Positions 29,671-33,047 of a DNA stretch of 33,047 nucleotides are shown here, in pieces. A model generated the notes under the pieces. That model saw only the letters and a program-made list of their open reading frames with translations. It did no database searches and was not told the DNA's origin. Position 1 is the stretch's first letter, and every line of letters begins with the position of its first letter. The DNA is from a virus. The DNA lies in IMG/VR virus record IMGVR_UViG_3300034044_000061, positions 1-33,047 of that record, one strand, 5' to 3'. Made by a program: the position numbers and the translations under genes.

Positions 29671-30173
29671 GTAGTACCAGCCTTATCATTGACTTGAGTT
29701 AATTTTTTTTCTATATCATCACGGAGTTTGTAAATTTTGTTGTCGTTGTTTACCCGCAACTGGGTAATTTGATTTTCAACTACCTGAGAAACCTTAGCCT
29801 CTGCGTGAGCATTGGCTTCTTCTAAATTAGAGAGTCTTGAGTTGAAGCTTGCATAGAACAAGGTGGCAGCGATACTAACACCAACAAGAACAATCACGTC
29901 TTTTATGGTAACGGATAATTTTGAGTCTCGGTTAACGTCGAGAGTATTCAACCCTATAGGGGTATTAAGCCCATGATGAGACTGATGTAGGTGGGACTCA
30001 AGCGGCTGACCATGCTGAGCGTGATAGGCGTTTAGATTACTAAGCACCTCAGCAATATTTATAGCTTGTGGCTTTTCAGCATGACACCGATAATGAGGTT
30101 TTGACTCTAAAGCTTGGCTAAGTATTTTTTCAATACTTTCAAGTATTTCTCGGTCTGTTTTGTGGTCAGCCAT
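29613..30173 (-). CDS. Membrane-anchored coiled-coil protein of the lysis operon (186 aa)
   Basis: A soluble N terminus (about 1-85, His/Gln-rich, LHQSHHGLN), one transmembrane segment (VIVLVGVSIAATLFYASF, about 90-108) and a C-terminal coiled coil (SRLSNLEEANAHAEAKV ... KLRDDIEKKLTQVNDK). This layout is like XhlA-type or spanin-like accessory lysis proteins, though none is matched. It is the first gene of the lysis operon, with GGAATCGACGATG at its start and a sigma70-like promoter about 65 nt upstream. Confidence 0.6.
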   Translation of the reverse strand: MADHKTDREILESIEKILSQALESKPHYRCHAEKPQAINIAEVLSNLNAYHAQHGQPLESHLHQSHHGLNTPIGLNTLDVNRDSKLSVTIKDVIVLVGVSIAATLFYASFNSRLSNLEEANAHAEAKVSQVVENQITQLRVNNDNKIYKLRDDIEKKLTQVNDKAGTTWQMLRTTQKDVELLKKSR

Positions 30174-30196
30174 CGTCGATTCCTAATGAGATTTCT

Positions 30197-30220
30197 TTGT
30201 GTTTCAACATAAAAACACAA
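30197..30220 (-). promoter_or_regulatory. Leader inverted repeat of the lysis operon
   Basis: TTGTGTTT-N8-AAACACAA, 8-bp perfect stem, lies between the promoter and the first lysis gene. It is a possible operator or a 5'-UTR hairpin delaying lysis gene expression. Confidence 0.5.
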
Positions 30221-30238
30221 CTTCATAAATTACCTTTG

Positions 30239-30268
30239 AGTATACATAGAGTGCTACTTATTTGTCAC
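30239..30268 (-). promoter_or_regulatory. sigma70-like promoter of the lysis operon
   Basis: On the minus strand, GTGACA (30263-30268) and TATACT (30239-30244) are spaced by 18 nt; both are close to the consensus. The transcript would begin near 30231 and run into the 30173 gene. Confidence 0.6.
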
Positions 30269-30392
30269 CAAAATGTCTGAATTCATAATGGTTTATGACT
30301 TCTGGGTGAGTTTATTGTAGTAGTTATATTACCACAGGGATTATTGTGAAGACTTAGTGGTGACTTCGAGTAGAGTTACAAAGACAATAAAA

Positions 30393-30416
30393 AGCGCTAC
30401 TAAGTAGCGCTTTTTT
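30393..30416. terminator. Bidirectional terminator
   Basis: AGCGCTAC-TAA-GTAGCGCT with a T-run on the right and an A-run on the left, so it can work on both strands. It ends the tail-gene transcript just past its last gene and separates it from the lysis operon. Confidence 0.82.
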
Positions 30417-30756
30417 AATAAAATTCAACGGCTAGTCTAAAATCTGTTTTCTCAGTATATATTGGCTGCCCCAAAGGGGTTTGCGCTGTATATGAAAACA
30501 ACCTAACAGGGTATTTACCTTTAGTCATGCTAGGAATACTCCCCAGTTTAAACGTAATAACACCATTAGCATCATAGGTCATATAGCCATCAGTTGAAAA
30601 ATACTCAACACCATTAATTAGAATCCCAAGCTTTGTAACACCACTAGCAATAAAATCAACTGGGAGCCCGTCCTGAATGACAGTGAGTGTTTTTGGGTCG
30701 TTACGACCCAAAGCCACTTTAAGGGTTTTCTTAATAATCCCTACTGGAGACACCAT
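30415..30756 (-). CDS. Small beta-rich virion-associated protein (113 aa)
   Basis: A 113-residue beta-rich protein with a pattern typical of baseplate or tail accessory proteins: LPVDFIASGVTKLGILINGVEYFST, GVITFKLGSI, and a closing strand YPVRLFSYTAQTPLGQPIY. It probably sits on the virion. AGGAG precedes its start. It follows the 163-residue gene by 16 nt. No named family is recognised. Confidence 0.6.
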   Translation of the reverse strand: MVSPVGIIKKTLKVALGRNDPKTLTVIQDGLPVDFIASGVTKLGILINGVEYFSTDGYMTYDANGVITFKLGSIPSMTKGKYPVRLFSYTAQTPLGQPIYTEKTDFRLAVEFY

Positions 30757-30772
30757 ATTAAACTCCTATTAC

Positions 30773-31264
30773 TTAAAGACTTGGTGAGTCCATTTTCACA
30801 CGTAGAACCATATTGTCTAAGTTGATAGCTGGTGCCGCAGGGTCAACAACATATTTAACATGAATAGCTATGTAGTCTCCCGCTGCTAAATCAGGTGCAG
30901 TAAGTGAGTTAGCTTCATCAATAGCAGTTACAAAGGTAATGCCAGTGGGCGGTGTAGTGTCAGAGCCTATTGAGGGTTCTGTACTGTTAACACCAGCAGA
31001 ACCTAAACCAATAGTAAGGGCTGTAGCTGGACTAGGTGTGTTAGATTGAATCCAGACTTTGGTCGCTGAACCGTTATAGGTTGAGGTTTGTTTCACATAA
31101 AGCACACCAAAAAGTGTGATACCTGTTGCTGCCTCTGCTGACGTAATGTTGCGAAACATATTATTCATAGTTGCGGTAACAATTTCTGTTGCTGTAATTG
31201 CACCACCTAAATTGCCTGTTGACTCATAAAATTTAATATCAGTCGGTTGTATTGCTGTTGCCAT
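30773..31264 (-). CDS. Phage structural protein, possible decoration or appendage protein (163 aa)
   Basis: A 163-residue Thr/Ser/Ala-rich, beta-dominated protein (IKFYESTGNLGGAITATEIVTATMNNMF, ITLFGVLYVKQTSTYNGSATKVWIQSNTPSPATALTIGLGSAGV). The layout is like decoration or neck-appendage proteins of tailed phages. GGGGATCGACGATG at its start shows the shared start signal is used by late genes too. It lies between the large repeat protein and the 113-residue gene. Confidence 0.6.
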   Translation of the reverse strand: MATAIQPTDIKFYESTGNLGGAITATEIVTATMNNMFRNITSAEAATGITLFGVLYVKQTSTYNGSATKVWIQSNTPSPATALTIGLGSAGVNSTEPSIGSDTTPPTGITFVTAIDEANSLTAPDLAAGDYIAIHVKYVVDPAAPAINLDNMVLRVKMDSPSL

Positions 31265-31293
31265 CGTCGATCCCCAATTTTAAAATACGTAAA

Positions 31294-33047
31294 TTAATAC
31301 CCGTTAGATTTATCGCCTAGTATAAAGCCAAAAGACCCTGTTTGTAACTCCCCTGAGTAACTTGTTGAGTTTACTTCAAAGGCAAAAGGCATTTTCTTGA
31401 ATGCTGGTGCTGGTACACCATCAACAAACACTGAAATAGTTAAATCACTAAATGTTGTATCAAATATTTGAGTTCTCAACTCTACATCAGCACTAACCAC
31501 ATCAAGTATCTGAGTCTGTAACTCTAGACTCTGCTCAGTTGTGCCAAAGATAGACGTTTCTAGCTCAACCGTCTGATTTACAAAACTAAAGATTTGAGTG
31601 CTAAACATCAAATCGGTAGATACAAAGCTAAGTATCTGAGTCCTTAGTTCAGCGTCTTGAGTTAACGAATCGAGTAGTTGAGTTCTTAACTCTAAATCTC
31701 CTGCTATAACACCAAGAATTTGCGTCCGTAATTCAGCAAACTGAGATACTGAACCTAGTATTTGATTTCTAAGTTCTAAATCTCGATATACGGTTAATAT
31801 CGCGGATAACACCTTAGTTTGCAAGATTAAATCTTGCGAAACACTACCTAAGATGCTTGTTCGCAAATCTAAGTCGTTACTAAGAGAACCTAGAATTTGA
31901 GTTTGTAAACTCACATCATTAGTTAAACTTGAAAGTACCTGAGTCCGTAAGTCTAAAGTCTGCTGGGCAACACCTAGGACATACGTTTGCAACTCAACAT
32001 CACTAAACACAGCATTAAAAATTCGTGTTTGTAATTCAATGTCTTTGGTAAGCGGTGCAAGTATTTGATTTTGTAGTTCAATACTATTAAAAACAGAACC
32101 TAATATTTGGTTTTGTAATTCAAGGTCTGATGTTATTGAGAGTAAGCCACCACTTGCTACAGCATACGCCCAGCTTACAATATCTGTACCATTCCATCCT
32201 TGCCCTGCTAGTGCTGTTTGACCATCGGAGTTAATGGTGTAATCACCGTTGGCTGGGTCTGTGAAGTAAGTATTGAGTGCTGTGTCTTGTGTGCCTATGC
32301 CAAGCGTTGTTGCTGATGTGTCAGACGATATATTGTTAGAGCCTATTGTACCCTTAAAACAAGGTGGGGTAGTAACACCATAATTATATTGGTTAGTGGT
32401 TAATAGTGACAAACAATTGGTTGCTATTGCTCCATCATTTATGTTGCCAAAACTGGAATAAGTACCCGCACAATCAATGATAATGCAATCGTCTAATTGT
32501 GCCGCGCCGTTGTTTACAGAGACTTTATAATTACGAACAGTGCTATTTCTTACTTTTGGTAAACCATTTTCCCAACGAGAAGTTGACGCGAGAAGATGAT
32601 TCGTTGTAAACTGTCCGTCAATATCACAATGATCATACGTTAAATTAAACCCTGTACCTTGTCCGCTTGTTACCACTATATTACTTTGAACAAGTTTAAC
32701 TCGACTCACATTGATATCAGTATTTGAGCCAAACATTGACAACTTTAGCCCCTCGATAGTTGGATAATTTGCAATTATTGTTTCATTACTTGTAATGTTC
32801 CAATTTAGCTCTACAGCATTCGTATTATTAGGATATTGCTCGGTATTTTCAACTAATACTCCAGACACAATTAAGTTTCTTGTTTGCGCAGAGGTTGGGT
32901 TGTCTAGTGCTCGCATTGCTGTTGACACAAGCGGATAATCTTTCAACGAACCCACAGTAAACACTTGTACAGGCACAATCTCTTGCCACTTATCTGTACT
33001 TGCATTATTAATTACCGCATGGTTATTGCCGATAGTGTCGGGGAATT
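31294..33047 (-). CDS. Tail fibre or appendage protein with beta-helix and sixteen 14-residue repeats, 5'-truncated
   Basis: The frame is open to the window edge (FPDTIGNNHAVINNASTDKWQ... upstream of the GTG at 32976, which is therefore internal), so at least 24 residues are missing from the annotated start and more lie outside. The first ~270 residues look like a right-handed beta-helix (VSRVKLVQSNIVVTSG, VRNSTVRNYKVSVNNG) ending in the YFTDPANGDYTINSDGQ element seen in choice-of-anchor-type proteins. Then sixteen ELRTQILGSVSQDL-like 14-residue repeats (31441-32121) form a repeat stalk, followed by a short C-terminal beta domain. Beta-helix plus stalk suits a receptor-binding fibre. Confidence 0.75.
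   Translation of the reverse strand, partial: FPDTIGNNHAVINNASTDKWQEIVPVQVFTVGSLKDYPLVSTAMRALDNPTSAQTRNLIVSGVLVENTEQYPNNTNAVELNWNITSNETIIANYPTIEGLKLSMFGSNTDINVSRVKLVQSNIVVTSGQGTGFNLTYDHCDIDGQFTTNHLLASTSRWENGLPKVRNSTVRNYKVSVNNGAAQLDDCIIIDCAGTYSSFGNINDGAIATNCLSLLTTNQYNYGVTTPPCFKGTIGSNNISSDTSATTLGIGTQDTALNTYFTDPANGDYTINSDGQTALAGQGWNGTDIVSWAYAVASGGLLSITSDLELQNQILGSVFNSIELQNQILAPLTKDIELQTRIFNAVFSDVELQTYVLGVAQQTLDLRTQVLSSLTNDVSLQTQILGSLSNDLDLRTSILGSVSQDLILQTKVLSAILTVYRDLELRNQILGSVSQFAELRTQILGVIAGDLELRTQLLDSLTQDAELRTQILSFVSTDLMFSTQIFSFVNQTVELETSIFGTTEQSLELQTQILDVVSADVELRTQIFDTTFSDLTISVFVDGVPAPAFKKMPFAFEVNSTSYSGELQTGSFGFILGDKSNGY
31441..32121 (-). repeat. Sixteen tandem repeats of 42 bp in the fibre gene
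   Basis: The repeat unit encodes ELRTQILGSVSQDL or close variants; fifteen units are 14 codons and one is 17 (ILQTKVLSAILTVYRDL), giving 681 bp. The units diverge by substitution while keeping L2, I6/L7, V10 and L14, so copy number may change by slippage or recombination. Confidence 0.85.

Overview
The window is AT-rich, with densely packed, often overlapping genes. It reads as about 33 kb of a temperate tailed phage (or prophage) of a gammaproteobacterium, probably a marine or aquatic one. Supporting features are a complete phage replication and recombination gene set on the + strand, an excisionase/integrase pair with an attP-like region, and on the - strand a holin/endolysin lysis operon and tail-fibre or appendage genes. 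Genes are cut at both window edges (1-549 and 31294-33047). No terminase, portal or capsid gene and no clear CI-type repressor is in the window. The host assignment is inference: it rests on the Gram-negative outer-membrane protein, the GTA-type holin and the integron-type attC sites.

Layout. 1-5417: small early genes, mostly unknown, including an ArdB/KlcA antirestriction protein (2277-2732) and two small HTH proteins. 5392-9795: SF2 helicase, an abundant-looking protein of possible DNA-binding role, a 5'-3' flap exonuclease and small genes. 9800-11690: five integron attC sites plus a remnant, separating five or more promoterless gene cassettes with no integron integrase. One cassette encodes an Acb2-type cyclic-nucleotide sponge (anti-CBASS). 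11820-24842: family A DNA polymerase, DEDDh exonuclease, MazG-like pyrophosphohydrolase, a large primase-helicase, a ProQ/FinO-domain protein, a resolvase-like nuclease and an Mre11/Rad50 (SbcD/SbcC-like) pair. 24863-26508: zinc-finger protein, Xis and Int. 26509-26863: attP-like region with repeated arm sites. 26864-30173 (-): lysis operon (holin, GH108 endolysin, outer-membrane beta-barrel, periplasmic PstS-like domain, membrane coiled-coil protein). 30415-33047 (-): tail or appendage genes, one carrying sixteen 14-residue tandem repeats.

Two genome-wide signals stand out. First, the motif ATCGACGATG, whose last three bases are the start codon and whose core ATCG-A-CGAT is palindromic, sits at the start of about a dozen genes on both strands, early and late. 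Two further genes carry it displaced upstream. Second, the phage early operon carries a cluster of attC-bounded cassettes in the same orientation as phage transcription. The phage can therefore express integron cassettes without an integron promoter and carry them between hosts. With ArdB and Acb2 in one transcription unit, the early region combines replication with counter-defence.

All calls come from reading sequence and protein motifs by eye; no database search was possible.
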